A stretch of DNA of 27,062 nucleotides. Origin: HGM04593 sp045634085. Its GTDB lineage: Bacteria > Bacteroidota > Bacteroidia > Bacteroidales > Bacteroidaceae. The position numbers were made by a program, and so were the translations under genes. The notes under the pieces are model-generated. The model was not told where the DNA came from and searched no databases. It saw nothing but the letters and a program-made list of their open reading frames with translations. The stretch covers positions 1 to 27,062 of the forward strand of contig JAZQZM010000040.1 in the NCBI GenBank assembly GCA_045634085.1, read 5' to 3'. Below are positions 13,485-23,400 of the stretch, piece after piece; the stretch's first letter is position 1, and every line of letters begins with the position of its first letter.

Positions 13485-14636
13485 TTATTTTTCTGCACCG
13501 TCTACGATGCCTTTCAGTTTCTTTACCATTTCCTCGCCCCTGAGGCCGAACTCCACCACATTGCCATTGGGATCAATGAGCACAGTATGAGGAACGCCCT
13601 TCACATTGAGCAGTTTGACACCCTCGCTATTCCAGCCTTTGAGTGTGGAGATATGCACCCAGTTCTTGTGCACAAGCTGGCTCTTTTCGATGCAGTTGAC
13701 CCATGCATCCCTGTCGTTGTCTATCGAATAGCTCAGCACAACAAGGTTTTCGCTGTTCTCGGAGTATGCAAGCGCCTCCTTCAGGAAAGGAATCTCACGG
13801 CGGCATGGAGCACACCAGCTTGCCCAGATATCAATGAACACGTACTTGCCACGGAAATCGGAGAGAGCAAGCTCATTGCCGTCGGGTGTAAAGCCTGTGA
13901 CATCTGGTGCCTCGGAACCCTCCTTGAGGTTTGCCGCACGTATCTCATTGACAAGCTCCTTATACATTGCCTGGCTGTGCAGCTCCTGTGGAAGCGCATC
14001 CAGGAAGCCCTTGATGACATCGGTTGTAAACGTAGGCACCATTGCATATTTTATTATGTACAACACAACCGGTGAGTCAATGTTAGCATAGATGAAATCC
14101 AGCACCGCAACCTTGAAGTGCATGTTGTTGACATAGAATATTGGAGAGGTAAATTTAAGTTCTGCCTCCTGATTACCCTTAATCTCAGCAGGAATATTTT
14201 CCTGAGCATTCTTCATGCGTACTTTACTCTCCTTGATACATTCATTATACATGTCAAGGTATGACTGATATGTATCGTTACACGGAGTGCCGCCAATCCT
14301 TGCCGCCACCGGATAAGCCGCATCAAAAGGGCCGACGGTTATATTGCCCTCTTCAATGAAAACAGATATTGCACCATTGTCAAAACCTGTTATGTGGCAC
14401 AACCCTATCATGTCGGGTACAGTGCCTTCCAATGTGAATCTGTTGTTCTCGACAGCCGAAGCAGCAATAACCACCTTCTCGCCGTCAACCTCTTTCTCGA
14501 GTTTCACCTCCTTAACAGCCTCGTTGCTGTAGCACATGACAGGACTGCTCATCTCGCCTTTTATGACGAACTTCTTCTCCTGAGCCGAAGCAATCGATGC
14601 CATTGCCAGCAAAACAATTATAAATAACTTTCTCAT
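13485..14636 (-). CDS. TlpA-like DUF4369-thioredoxin protein (CAPC)
   Basis: A 383-residue protein. The signal peptide is MRKLFIIVLLAMASIASA. A DUF4369-like N-terminal domain spans about 20-115 (KKFVIKGEMSSPVMCY ... VFIEEGNITVGPF), a helical middle about 118-235, and a TlpA/AhpC-type thioredoxin domain about 236-380. The domain contains FRGKYVFIDIWASWCAPCRR, active-site C275 and C278, and the cis-proline GVPHTVLIDP. Such proteins are periplasmic or outer-membrane-facing thiol-disulfide reductases. It starts 27 bases after the preceding gene's stop and directly abuts the next, in the same operon as SusC/SusD. That suggests reduction or isomerisation linked to the imported cargo or to the transporter proteins, an inference from position. 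Confidence 0.88.
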   Translation of the reverse strand: MRKLFIIVLLAMASIASAQEKKFVIKGEMSSPVMCYSNEAVKEVKLEKEVDGEKVVIAASAVENNRFTLEGTVPDMIGLCHITGFDNGAISVFIEEGNITVGPFDAAYPVAARIGGTPCNDTYQSYLDMYNECIKESKVRMKNAQENIPAEIKGNQEAELKFTSPIFYVNNMHFKVAVLDFIYANIDSPVVLYIIKYAMVPTFTTDVIKGFLDALPQELHSQAMYKELVNEIRAANLKEGSEAPDVTGFTPDGNELALSDFRGKYVFIDIWASWCAPCRREIPFLKEALAYSENSENLVVLSYSIDNDRDAWVNCIEKSQLVHKNWVHISTLKGWNSEGVKLLNVKGVPHTVLIDPNGNVVEFGLRGEEMVKKLKGIVDGAEK

Positions 14637-14663
14637 TGCCTATAGTCTTTTGTTCTTATTCTA

Positions 14664-15764
14664 TTATTCAAGATTCTCCTTCATGAACGCTTTCAGCTGC
14701 TCGCCACGCAGACCTGTCGCCATAACGTTGTTGTACTCGTCAAGGATTATCATCGCAGGTACTCCTGTGACATTGTAGAGACGTACAGTTTCGCAATCCC
14801 ATCCGGTTAGAGATGATACATGTACCCAGTTCAGTCCATCCTTCTCAATGGCCTTGAGCCATGACTCCTTATTGGTATCGAGCGACACGCCAATTATCTC
14901 CAGACCTTTACCATGGTACTCATCGTAAAGTGCCTTGAGAGCAGGGTTGTTCAAGCGGCACGGACCGCACCAGCTTGCCCAGAAATCAATAATCTTTATC
15001 TTTCCCCTTACCTCACTCATTGTCACGGGGTTGCCGTCGGTACCAGGCAAAGTAAAATCGGGAGCCTTTGCACCGCGGTCGGTCTTTGCCAGGCGTTCTA
15101 TGCGTTCCTTTATCATTCGACCGTACTGCGTAGCCTTGGCACCCTGCCCCAGAGTGCCGTACATACGCCTTGTCTCCTTGAGTGCCATATCACGCATTAC
15201 AATGTTCGAATAGATTGTATATGCCGATATTATATTGTCATTGGCTGCAAGGAAACCATCCGTCATGAGCCTAAGGTTCTCCTTTTCATTGCGCAGGGAA
15301 TCGTTCACAAGGCTTGCACTGCGTAGTTTTCTCCCGGTACGCAGCGAATCGTAACGCTCCTGCATGCCGGCAATCACCACACGCATGGAGTCGGAAGCCT
15401 TCATATGTGCCGTATATCTGTTGTTGAGGACACCGCCTTCAATATAAAAGTTCTCGCCCTCGCTCAAACAGGCGCTGTACGATGTACCAGGCTCGGCAAT
15501 AAGCATGAAACCGCCAGCAAAGCCATCCACCACAAGTTGAGTAACCAAAGGCTCGGCAACAGATGCTTTAAGCGTAAACTTGCCTTTCTTGAAATCACAA
15601 TATCCCAGAGTATCGGTTTTCTCCTCGGATGAACGGGCAAGCAGATACAGACGTCCCTTCTTTATGCCGTCAATCTTTCCCTTAATGGTTACCTTGCCGG
15701 TCTGCGCAAACGAAACCGTCATGCCGCACAGCACAAGCAATACTGTCAAAAAAATCCTTTTCAT
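14664..15764 (-). CDS. TlpA-like DUF4369-thioredoxin protein (CGPC)
   Basis: A 366-residue protein. The signal peptide is MKRIFLTVLLVLCGMTVSFA. A DUF4369 domain covers about 22-110 (GKVTIKGKIDGIKKGRLYLL ... LIAEPGTSYSACL). An alpha-helical middle region, about 112-228, is rich in Arg and Leu. A C-terminal thioredoxin domain follows from about 230 (GAKAPDFTLPGTDGNPVTMS), with FWASWCGPCR (C266, C269) and cis-proline GVPAMIILDE. This is the canonical TlpA/ResA-type active site, so it should be a functional periplasmic thiol-disulfide oxidoreductase. It lies nine bases after the PKD-like lipoprotein gene and is the first of three tandem paralogues, which look like local duplications followed by divergence. 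Confidence 0.9.
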   Translation of the reverse strand: MKRIFLTVLLVLCGMTVSFAQTGKVTIKGKIDGIKKGRLYLLARSSEEKTDTLGYCDFKKGKFTLKASVAEPLVTQLVVDGFAGGFMLIAEPGTSYSACLSEGENFYIEGGVLNNRYTAHMKASDSMRVVIAGMQERYDSLRTGRKLRSASLVNDSLRNEKENLRLMTDGFLAANDNIISAYTIYSNIVMRDMALKETRRMYGTLGQGAKATQYGRMIKERIERLAKTDRGAKAPDFTLPGTDGNPVTMSEVRGKIKIIDFWASWCGPCRLNNPALKALYDEYHGKGLEIIGVSLDTNKESWLKAIEKDGLNWVHVSSLTGWDCETVRLYNVTGVPAMIILDEYNNVMATGLRGEQLKAFMKENLE

Positions 15765-15773
15765 AGTATCTTT

Positions 15774-17546
15774 TTAATAGATCATCTTGTATATGTAATC
15801 ATTCACGAACTGGATATCCTTTATCTCGCCCCACAGGTTGCCCTCGTTGTCCCTGTCATAGAACAACGGTGCAAAAGAGCTGTCCACATCGGCTGCAGTG
15901 TCGAACTTTATCTCGGCCACAGCACCGTTGGTGCCGTTGAACAGCACAATGCTCAAGTGGAGACCCAGGTCATCGCTGAAAGCAGAAGACTCCTCGGTAC
16001 GGAACTTGATTTTAGTGACATTATAGCCCTCGGGAGCCTCATACACCACATACTTGTCACCGTTGGATACATTGTAGCGGTATACAGTGTTTCCCTCGGC
16101 AAAGAAGAGGTTCGTTGTAGTGAACCATGAGTTGTATGTGATGGTAGACATGTCAGTCGGTGTGAGACCTGCGAGTCGTTTCTCGCTTACAACTGTATAT
16201 GCCGAGAGCACCTCACTCACCTCACGGCCATCGGCAGTGCGGTATCTCCTTACCTTGCTGCCGTCACCAATGTTCTGCATGAGAAGTTCGTAACGGTAAT
16301 ACTCCCCGGTAGCCTCATCCTTGAAAATGAAGAACGGGTTCTGCTGGCTGTAGTTGTCGCGATAGTTCATATATCCCATAACGGCGGTAAGCCCCACAGG
16401 CGACTTCTGCAATGTACGGAAGTCCACGTTTGCATCAAGTAGAGGGTTCTTCGACACATAATCGGGCCTGATTGAGTTGCCCTCGTCACCCGCAAAGCCG
16501 GGGTCCCCCTTTGCTGCGTAGAGGAAACGGCCGTTCTTGGCATCCCACATAAGGAAACGGTTGTGCGTGATAGTAGCAGCAGTAATCTCATAATCGGTCT
16601 GGTGCGGCAGGTCGGTACTCTCCTCACAGGCAAGTCCCGGCTTGTAGAGTGCATGCACCTGGTTGCCTACATACACACTACCGTCCTGAGAAAATACAAT
16701 CTTGTACATGGTGTAGTTTGAAGGGTCACCTGTCTGCACGGTCTTCAGGTATGAGAAGTTCTCGCTTTCGGGCTTGAATATCTGCGACGCAGTATACTTC
16801 ACATGCATTCCGTGAGGATTGTATGCCCTTGTCTCGCCATTTCCGGCATAGACAGTAAGCGTACTAGTGACACCAATGCCTGCAAGGTCATCCGGTATGT
16901 CAATGAATGTGGTATATCCGAAGCCTGTAGCATTCTCATAATGGTTGTTGTCGTTGGTTACGGTCTTGACATCGGTGTAAATCTTTGTTTCGTTACCAAT
17001 GACTTCGATATTACCTACCTTTCGGTTACCCTCGTTGCCATGAAGAACAAAAAGGCTGTTCTTGAACACAGGGCGTGTACTTATCTTGAACGAAGAGTAG
17101 TGCGAAAGGTCTGTTGTTCTGTCATATATCTGCAGAAATATGCTGTATGAGACAGCCTTGCCCACAGGAAGTTCGAGTTCAAGGAAGCCACGTGAGAGTA
17201 TTGTATCCTTGACAGCCTTGCCAGCCTCATCAGTATATGTCCTGCACCAGAAGAAATCAAGGTTGTCAAGATTATCGGCAAGTGTCTGCTCCACAGTCAC
17301 ATCCACGCGACGCATCCTGTCATCCTCATCAAGAGCCTGCTGCACCTCGATGACATCACCGTCGGCAGCCTTCACTACTGATGGCGAGAATGTGACAGAT
17401 GTTATCTCGTTCATCGTATCCAACGTGTAGTCATAGTTACCCTTGTCCTTGTAACAGCCGGCAAGCAACACAAGAAGTAGCACAGGCAACACCCTTGCCG
17501 CAAAAAGTGCGGCAACATCATATATTCGCTTAATCGTCCTTTCCAT
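15774..17546 (-). CDS. PKD-like family lipoprotein of a SusCD operon
   Basis: A 590-residue protein. The lipobox is LLAGC, with lipidated C31. The mature N-terminus CYKDKGNYDYTLDTMNEITS is the hallmark start of the 'PKD-like family' lipoproteins (Pfam PKD-like, PF16407 type) that accompany certain SusC/SusD pairs. An Ig/PKD-like beta region covers about 45-155. A larger C-terminal region has propeller-like repeated beta character (SLFVLHGNEGNRKVGNIEVI ... RFLMWDAKNGRFLYAAKGDP ... NTVYRYNVSNGDKYVVYEAP). It is expected at the outer membrane, probably surface-exposed, as an accessory cargo-binding subunit. It lies 41 bases downstream of the DUF4843-type gene and nine bases before the first TlpA gene. 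The cargo is unknown. Confidence 0.85.
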   Translation of the reverse strand: MERTIKRIYDVAALFAARVLPVLLLVLLAGCYKDKGNYDYTLDTMNEITSVTFSPSVVKAADGDVIEVQQALDEDDRMRRVDVTVEQTLADNLDNLDFFWCRTYTDEAGKAVKDTILSRGFLELELPVGKAVSYSIFLQIYDRTTDLSHYSSFKISTRPVFKNSLFVLHGNEGNRKVGNIEVIGNETKIYTDVKTVTNDNNHYENATGFGYTTFIDIPDDLAGIGVTSTLTVYAGNGETRAYNPHGMHVKYTASQIFKPESENFSYLKTVQTGDPSNYTMYKIVFSQDGSVYVGNQVHALYKPGLACEESTDLPHQTDYEITAATITHNRFLMWDAKNGRFLYAAKGDPGFAGDEGNSIRPDYVSKNPLLDANVDFRTLQKSPVGLTAVMGYMNYRDNYSQQNPFFIFKDEATGEYYRYELLMQNIGDGSKVRRYRTADGREVSEVLSAYTVVSEKRLAGLTPTDMSTITYNSWFTTTNLFFAEGNTVYRYNVSNGDKYVVYEAPEGYNVTKIKFRTEESSAFSDDLGLHLSIVLFNGTNGAVAEIKFDTAADVDSSFAPLFYDRDNEGNLWGEIKDIQFVNDYIYKMIY

Positions 17547-17587
17547 ATTATAGACTCAGAATGTTTGTTTATACTAAGAAACAAGGG

Positions 17588-18940
17588 TCAGTCAAGCTCC
17601 ACATCGGGAATATCATACCTTATTGATGCGGGGCGCTTGTCGTTGGCAACCTTTATTATGCGGTAACACTCCTTAAGGCGATCCTCGCCCGACAGTTGCT
17701 TTGTACCCAATGGAGTCTCATCCCAGGCATACGTTCCGTTGGCTTTGTCATATACAAAAGGTAACAGTGATGCAGCATTGAACTCCCCGGCACCGTCCTC
17801 CTTGAGCATTGTCTTGAGCATGAACTGGTACTTGCCGTTTTCATACTCACCGAAATATCTCTTTACAATAGCTGCAGTGCCAAGCATGTCGGGGTCTTCC
17901 CACCAGTAAGGGATTCTCACGTTATAGTTCACACTGTTCTTCATTTCAACCCAGAAAACTTCCCTGAGCTGCTGTATGCCGTATCCCTGACGGGCAAGGT
18001 TGTAGTACTCGTTAAGCATATAAAGGACATCGTCCTTGTGCAAGCCCGCAGACTCGGCCGCCATACGCTGCGCTGCCTCATCGCCGGCAAAGAGAGTTGC
18101 CACATCGGCAGTCGTCGCACCGCCGAGCATCATCACAAAACGGCAGAACTTGCCTGCGCGGAATAGACCCAAATGCTCCTCATATCCGCTCCAGAAGTAG
18201 GGTTCGCTGTAAGCCGGATAATCGGTCTCCTTTAGTATGGGCAGGTCTACCGCCACCGATTCACCCTCAGGTTCTTCTGCAAGCAAAGCATTCACGGCAC
18301 TCACATTGAGGGCAACAATGGAATCGAACAGATGGATACCCTTATCATTGTCATAGAGACTTGAGTAGAAATGGTCATCGCCCGTATGGTTTGCCAGGTA
18401 TATATGTTTCTCCTTGTTCCATGCGCCAAGATATGTCTCCATGTGGCTGTACCACACCGAAGGCTTTGCATACGACTCAGTCACATAAAGATTCACCTCT
18501 TCCTTTCCCTTTATGCCGGTACCCAGATCGCCGCTGCCGTCGAGATAGATACATATTGCATAGACAGAGTCCTCAACCTCAGGGCGTCTTACCTTGATTT
18601 CGATGTCTTTCTCATACTCCTTGTCTGAGAACACTACCCTGTCAATGGTGACATCGGCCGGCTCATAACCGGCAATCTCCTTTGTCTTTACTGCGAGTGT
18701 ACGCTCCTTATCCATGAGGTAGCCGAGGAGCTTTACCCTGAGTGTCACTGTAACGGTATCGGGGTCGCCCACCATGTGGTCGCTGAAGTTCAGGGTTCTC
18801 TCATAATCGGACGCCGAACTGTAATCGAAGTAGGCTCCGTCAGAACCCTTGTGGAACAGTTCGGGCTCTATCTTTTCACAAGCGGTAAGCAGCGAAACAA
18901 GGCCTACCAGCCAAAGCATATAATGAATTCTGTTTTTCAT
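17588..18940 (-). CDS. DUF4843-type lipoprotein of a SusCD operon
   Basis: A protein of 450 residues from the ATG at 18940. An ATG at 18982 overlaps the SusD stop as ATGA and would add MNGSIYVLINCTQY. I prefer 18940 because it gives a clean lipoprotein signal (MKNRIHYMLWLVGLVSLLTA then C21), but the overlap could serve translational coupling. The mature part has a short DUF4843-like beta domain: HKGSDGAYFDY, then VTVTLRVKLLGYLMDKERTL and DKEYEKDIEIKVRRPEVEDS. A C-terminal helical region follows with AKPSVWYSHMETYLGAWNKE. Proteins of this family regularly sit directly after SusD and are thought to be surface accessory subunits. The substrate is not known. Confidence 0.82.
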   Translation of the reverse strand: MKNRIHYMLWLVGLVSLLTACEKIEPELFHKGSDGAYFDYSSASDYERTLNFSDHMVGDPDTVTVTLRVKLLGYLMDKERTLAVKTKEIAGYEPADVTIDRVVFSDKEYEKDIEIKVRRPEVEDSVYAICIYLDGSGDLGTGIKGKEEVNLYVTESYAKPSVWYSHMETYLGAWNKEKHIYLANHTGDDHFYSSLYDNDKGIHLFDSIVALNVSAVNALLAEEPEGESVAVDLPILKETDYPAYSEPYFWSGYEEHLGLFRAGKFCRFVMMLGGATTADVATLFAGDEAAQRMAAESAGLHKDDVLYMLNEYYNLARQGYGIQQLREVFWVEMKNSVNYNVRIPYWWEDPDMLGTAAIVKRYFGEYENGKYQFMLKTMLKEDGAGEFNAASLLPFVYDKANGTYAWDETPLGTKQLSGEDRLKECYRIIKVANDKRPASIRYDIPDVELD

Positions 18941-18978
18941 ATACTGTGTACAATTTATCAGAACATAAATACTCCCGT

Positions 18979-20412
18979 TCATTCCACTGCATTCTCCTCA
19001 TCGGTCCAGCCGTACTCCAACTCGGCATCGGGAAGCGGGAATATGAAATTCTCATGGGCAAGTGTCACCTCGGGGCAGTGGGCCAGTGCAGCGACGATTC
19101 CATGAGTCTTTAGGAACCAGAAATACTGTCCCTCGCCGTAGAACTCCTTGCCGTACTCCTTAGCAAGGGCTGCAATACGCAGTTCTTCGGTATCGCACGC
19201 AACGTCCTTCGCCTTTGAGATACCTCTCTTGTTGCGCACAAGGTTCACGTTATCGGCAGCCTCATCATTCTCCTCGGTAGCCTCACATACGATGTAATGC
19301 ATCTCGGGAAGACGTATGAGAGGAATGATACCGTTATCGTTCTCGACATATTTTAGCGAAATCGCCTTCTGCTGTTCGTTGTTCCTGTGGAATGCAGCAC
19401 TTTTGGCACGCATATCCTCACTCTCGCTGCCCACACTCTCGAATATCGCATTCAGTGTAGTGATGTCAAGATAGTACTTGGTAGCCATCTTCTCGCCTAC
19501 GGCAAAATACTCGGACAGGTTGTCCTCGAGCTCATGCATATTCAGGCCGCAGATAACCTCGGTCGAAAGTATCGGGTCATTGTCATTACCGCTTTCAAGC
19601 GAAAGTCCGCACTGCTCTATCACCATACGGGCATGCATGGCTGCATTCTCCCTGTCGCCGGCATAATTGTATACACGCGCAAGCATTGCATTGACAGCAT
19701 GATAGTTGAAACGCAGGTGCCTGCCCTCGATGCGGTCACTCAAGTCAAGGTTCTTCTCATACTCCAGACACTCCCTCGCCTCCTTGAGGTCGCTGATGAT
19801 GTTGGCAACCACCTCGCTTGCAGGCAACAACGGTTGCTTCGAGTGGTCGGCAACGGTGCGGTAAGGAATGCACTTCATCTCCCTTACACTCTCGTCCCCG
19901 GCGTAGTTCACAGGGCCCCATCCGCGCAGCAGATCAAAGTGCAGGAAAGCACGCAAGGCAAGAGCCTCGCCACGTATCATGCGGCGTGTAATGGTGTCGG
20001 CAATTACAGCCTCGCCATTGATATCCCACCATTTGAGCAGGTTGTTGGCATTGGCTATAATGTTATATTGTGCACCCCACGTATTGGCAAGCACACCCTT
20101 TGTGTTGTATGCACCACTGGTCTCCTGGCTGTAGATATACACACTGTTACGGTCAGTTGTACCGTCAGGGAGCTTGTCATACATCTGCGCAAGTTGCTCT
20201 ACAAGACCGAAACTGAGGTTCTTTCCATAGGTATTCTCATCGGTCATTGAGATATACAGGCCTGCAAGGGCACTTGTAAAACCGGTTTCAGTGGTAAAGA
20301 GTTCCTTTGCAGGGACATCGGTATTGGGGGTGACATCGAGCCAGTCGGAGCAGGATACAAGCGGACTTAGACCTGCAACTGCGGCTATAAGTATATAAAT
20401 GGTCTTTCTCAT
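18979..20412 (-). CDS. SusD/RagB-family surface lipoprotein
   Basis: A 477-residue protein. The lipoprotein signal MRKTIYILIAAVAGLSPLVS precedes C21, followed by SDWLDVTPNTDVPAKELFTT and GFTSALAGLYISM, the conserved SusD N-terminus. TPR-like helices include RRMIRGEALALRAFLHFDLL, RGWGPV, and RFNYHAVNAMLARVYNYAGD, all typical SusD signatures. The C-terminal ...AKEYGKEFYGEGQYFWFLKT matches the family's 'R..E...EG..fwDlkR' region in modified form. It caps the SusC barrel and binds the cargo at the cell surface. The gene lies 24 bases after the SusC stop, and its own stop overlaps an ATG of the next gene. No specificity can be read from the sequence. Confidence 0.93.
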   Translation of the reverse strand: MRKTIYILIAAVAGLSPLVSCSDWLDVTPNTDVPAKELFTTETGFTSALAGLYISMTDENTYGKNLSFGLVEQLAQMYDKLPDGTTDRNSVYIYSQETSGAYNTKGVLANTWGAQYNIIANANNLLKWWDINGEAVIADTITRRMIRGEALALRAFLHFDLLRGWGPVNYAGDESVREMKCIPYRTVADHSKQPLLPASEVVANIISDLKEARECLEYEKNLDLSDRIEGRHLRFNYHAVNAMLARVYNYAGDRENAAMHARMVIEQCGLSLESGNDNDPILSTEVICGLNMHELEDNLSEYFAVGEKMATKYYLDITTLNAIFESVGSESEDMRAKSAAFHRNNEQQKAISLKYVENDNGIIPLIRLPEMHYIVCEATEENDEAADNVNLVRNKRGISKAKDVACDTEELRIAALAKEYGKEFYGEGQYFWFLKTHGIVAALAHCPEVTLAHENFIFPLPDAELEYGWTDEENAVE

Positions 20413-20436
20413 CTTTCTATTGTCTTTAGAGTATAA

Positions 20437-23400
20437 TTATCGGAACATGAACGACAGCGACAGTGTGTATGAACGTGCAAACGGATAATCAAGGCCACGT
20501 TCCATCCTGATGGGCGAAATGCGGGCAAGGTCGTTTGTAGTGAAGTTCAGTACAAGCACATCGATGTTAGCATTGCGCAGGAAAGCGAAGTTCTCGCCGG
20601 TAAGCCTGTATCCCAGGTTCAGTGTAGCAAACCTTATCTCATTGTCATCCATGATGAAACCTGTACTTGCCGGAGTATTGGCACCCGTAGCGCTGAAGCC
20701 AACATAAGGTTTCACGTCGCCCGGTTTTTCCCATCGTCCCTGGCCGGCACGGCGGTCAAGGTTGTACGCAACATTCTGGTTCTCAATTTTGTCGACAAGA
20801 GTCTGGTTATACACAACTCCGCCATACTTGTATGTAAAGCCGAGTGTGCATGAGAAATCCTTCCAGTTTATACTTGACGATACAGTACCGCTCACTGTAG
20901 GGTTGGTATCACCCACAGGGACCTTGTCATTGGCATTCCACACGAAAGTCTTTGTACCGTCACGTTTCAGATATACCTCCTTGCCGGTCACAGGGTCTAC
21001 ACCCAAAGAGCGCACGACATAAAGCGTCGTAGTAGACTCTCCCTCGCGGTACTGTGGCAGCGGCGCATCGGCCGACTTCATCTGTTCCTCGTTCACCTTC
21101 TTGAGGTAATCGGAGAGCTTGCGTATCTTGTTCCTGTTGTGGTTGGCGTTCGCGCTTATGGTCCAGAAGAACTGCTTGCGCAGGTTCTGCACCGCAATGA
21201 CGTTCAACGAAGCGTCAAAACCACGGTTCTGCAACTCACCCGCGTTCATCACCATTGAAGAGAAACCCGTTGAAGGAGCCAGGTCATAGCTTGTCAACAG
21301 TTCCTTTGTTATGTTGTTGTAATAGTTGAACGAGAAATTCACACGGTTCTTCCAGAATCCCAAATCGACCGAGAGGCTGGTATTGTGGGTCTTGGCCCAT
21401 CCAAGTTCGGTATTGTTCAAGCCGCTCAACAGGGCTCCGAGCACAGGGAGTGAGTTGTACGGACGCATTGTTTCCGAGAATGTATAATACTCGATAGCAT
21501 CGGAGGGACTGAAGTTCTGCTCTCCCGTTACACCGTAGCTTGCACGGAGCACAAGGTTAGATAAGTATCCCTGCAACCACTTCTCGTTGTGCGCATTCCA
21601 GCGTGTACCGAATGACCAGAACGGCACAAGGTTATGCCTTGCATATCGCGAAGACGCCTCGCCGCTCATATTGAAGTCTACCGAGTAACGGTTGTCATAG
21701 CTGTAGGAGAACTGGCCGATGAGACCGATAGAACGGGAAATGTTCTCGTTACCGATGTTGCTCATGTTTGTCTCCATCTTGTTACCGAATATGAAATCAT
21801 TCATGTGCTTGTCGGGGTAACCTGTGGCCGAGAGGTTCACATAACTGTTCCTGTCCTCGCTGATTGTCCAGTTGGCAAAAACGCTCAACAGGTGCTTGTT
21901 TACCACAAGGTTATAGTTTATACCCATGTTGCTCGACCAAGACGACATGTCACCGGTGCTCTTGTAGTAGCTTCCCCTACGGGTGAGGTCATCCTCAAGT
22001 TCAAAACTTGTGTGGTCGGCAGGCAGGAACCTGTCAGTACCGGCCAGACCTCGTGAATATGAGAGTTGCTCTGTTATTCTCAGGTTCCTCAGAAGCATAT
22101 ACTCAAGGCTCACGCTTGTCGTCACGCTAAGGCTGTTTGTCTGGTCCTTGATGCCCACAGTAGCATCGTACAATGGGTTGGTGATGACCTTACTCTGGCC
22201 GCTGACCGTATTGTTGTCGAGCACCTTGAGCTGCTTGCCGTTGGCGTCCTCTGGGATATAATAAGGATTAAGCCTTGTGTACTGCGAGTATGAACCATAG
22301 GGAGAGTTCTGGCTGTTCGACTCGGAAAGGCTCACGTTGGCTCGCATTGTAAACTTCTCCTTGAGGTATGTCATGTTGAAGTTGACACCCTTTGTCTGGT
22401 TCTCCGACTCTTTCATCACACCGGGCTGCATCGAAGCGTTGACATCAAGGCTATAACGGAAAGCCTCGGTACCGCCGGCCACACTCAGAGAGTGGCGGTG
22501 CTGTATGGCGGTGCGCAACGGTTTCGACAGCCAGTATGTATCCACACCACCAAGAACATTGCGTCTGTACTTGTTGTACAGGTTCATCTGGGCTGCGTTG
22601 TTGGGATCATAAAGTCCTGCTCTCCACTCAGTATCGAGCTTTGTTGCAGCATCCATCATATTATAGTCGGTGAGGTCGGGTGTCTGCACGGTGGTCGTAC
22701 CGTTGTACGATACCGAAAGGGCACCGTCGGGAGCGACCTTTGTCTCGACAACCACTACACCGTTGGCTGCACGCGAACCGTATACCGATGTCGCTGCAGC
22801 ATCCTTGAGGATAGTGATGTTCTCCACACGCTCAGGATCAAGGTCAAGAATACGGCTCAGAGGCACAATAAAGCCGTCGAGCACGAATAGCGGAGTGTTG
22901 GGGCGGCTCGATACATTATCAAGCATAAGGTCCATGCTGTTCATTGACTTTGAGCCAAGTGACTGGTCACCGCGTATCTGGAAATCGGGCTCGGCATTGG
23001 GGTCGGAACCACTCCTGTTGTTCTCGATGATTTTAAAACTGGGGTCAAAGAACTGCAGACCCTTGAGTATGTTCGTAGGACTCATCTTTCTAAGGTCATC
23101 GCCCTTCACCTCGACATAGTTACCCGTAAAGCTGTCCTTGCTTCTGCGGCTGATACCGGTAATCACCACCTCATCAAGCTCGAGACTCGGTTTGAGTTCA
23201 ACGACAATATTGTTTTCGCTTTTCAGAATCTGCTTCGACACCGTCTCGTAACCGACATAAGAGACACTTATTGACTCTTTACTACGGATACGCAGGCTGA
23301 ACTTACCGTCAATGTCGGTAATGCCTCCGCGGGCACCCTTGCCCTTGCCGGTTCCGTCAGTAATAAGCACTGTAGCACCAATGAGTGGTTCCTGGGTCTC